Below, piece after piece: positions 5,730 to 6,076 of a stretch of DNA of 6,076 nucleotides. Position 1 is the first letter of the stretch. Each line of letters starts with the position of its first letter. This DNA comes from Clostridia bacterium (GTDB lineage: Bacteria > Bacillota > Clostridia > Christensenellales > Borkfalkiaceae): contig JAFOHH010000011.1 in assembly GCA_017421905.1 (NCBI GenBank), positions 1 to 6,076 on the forward strand, written 5' to 3'. The position numbers were made by a program, and so were the translations under genes. Under the pieces are notes generated by a model. It had not been told where the DNA came from. It made no database searches and saw only the letters and a program-made list of their open reading frames with translations.

Positions 5730-6076
5730 ATTTTTGTTCTAAATAATCGAGATATTCGTCGTACGTCGTCATACGGTCGAACGTCTTTACAGTATCAATT
5801 TCAATAATGCGGTTGGCCACGGTAGAGCAAAGCTCTTGGTCGTGCGAGGCAAATAAAATATTGCCCTTAAAGTTTACCATGCCGTTGTTTAAAGAAGTGA
5901 TGGATTCGAGATCTAAGTGGTTTGTGGGATCGTCGAACACGAGGAAGTTACCGCCTTCGAGCATCATTTTCGCAAGCATACAACGTACGCGTTCGCCACC
6001 CGAAATAACGTTGGCCTTTTTTAACGCTTCCGGTCCGGAGAAAAGCATCCTTCCAAGCCAGCCGCGCAAAAACTCT
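5728..6076 (-). CDS. ykpA: ABC-F family ATPase, C-terminal part only (YkpA/YbiT-like), cut by window edge
   Basis: About 115 C-terminal residues are present; the reading frame runs off the right edge with no true start in view, so any start codon inside this stretch (such as the TTG at 6069) is not the real one. ABC-F proteins are soluble, ribosome-associated ATPases with two ATP-binding domains and no membrane part; they act in translation or give resistance to ribosome-targeting antibiotics. The visible part is the end of the second ATPase domain: LGRMLFSG, the ABC signature ISGGERVR (codons for SGGER at 5989-6003), Walker B with D-loop FLVFDDPTNHLDLES, and the switch His in FASHD. The run LGRMLFSG through CMLAKMML and NHLDLESIT is characteristic of the YkpA/YbiT branch from memory. 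Walker B carries Asp (codon 5929-5931) where the catalytic Glu is usual. The tail after the ATPase domain is short, without a long C-terminal extension. Confidence 0.88.
   Translation of the reverse strand, partial: EFLRGWLGRMLFSGPEALKKANVISGGERVRCMLAKMMLEGGNFLVFDDPTNHLDLESITSLNNGMVNFKGNILFASHDQELCSTVANRIIEIDTVKTFDRMTTYDEYLDYLEQK

Noticed and set aside
1..6076. CRISPR array, insertion sequence, tRNA or rRNA, defence or phage genes
   Set aside because: No spaced direct repeats, transposase, RNA gene signature or such domains were seen on either strand; all five genes are ordinary metabolic or translation families.

Overview
The window looks like chromosomal DNA of a low-to-moderate GC Gram-positive bacterium, probably an anaerobic gut-type Clostridia. 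The reasons are strong purine-rich Shine-Dalgarno sites, AT-rich intergenic DNA with a consensus sigma-A promoter, a YkpA/YbiT-like ABC-F protein, and sugar enzymes of types common in gut Firmicutes. No lineage can be fixed from this sequence alone. I see no mobile element, CRISPR array, rRNA or tRNA.

All five genes lie on the minus strand and read from the right edge to the left. First comes the 3' end of an ABC-F ATPase gene, cut by the window edge. Ten bases later is a 215-aa GmhA-like SIS-domain phosphosugar isomerase, and four bases after that a 319-aa ROK-family sugar kinase. The spacing and the placement of ribosome binding sites suggest these three are co-transcribed. A 91-bp gap follows, holding a near-consensus promoter (TTGAAA, 17 bp, TATAAT) overlapped by a perfect 9-bp dyad that looks like a repressor operator. 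It drives a 776-aa cytoplasmic GH2 enzyme of the beta-mannosidase type, which ends in a textbook intrinsic terminator. A second AT-rich gap then leads to a separate 480-aa SASA-family (sialate O-acetylesterase-like) carbohydrate esterase, which ends at another strong hairpin at the left edge.

The genes fit together as an intracellular glycan-salvage locus. The esterase removes acetyl groups from imported oligosaccharides, the GH2 enzyme releases a terminal sugar (probably beta-linked mannose), the ROK kinase phosphorylates the free sugar, and the SIS isomerase interconverts aldose and ketose phosphates. Neither hydrolase has a signal peptide, so uptake of oligosaccharides by a transporter outside the window is implied. 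The substrate could be acetylated plant mannan or a host N-glycan core fragment; the sequence does not decide.

I found no wholly new system. The most interesting points are the dyad operator on the GH2 promoter, a GmhA-like isomerase with an extra segment and no heptose-synthesis neighbours, and departures from classical family motifs in the GH2 enzyme, the esterase and the kinase.
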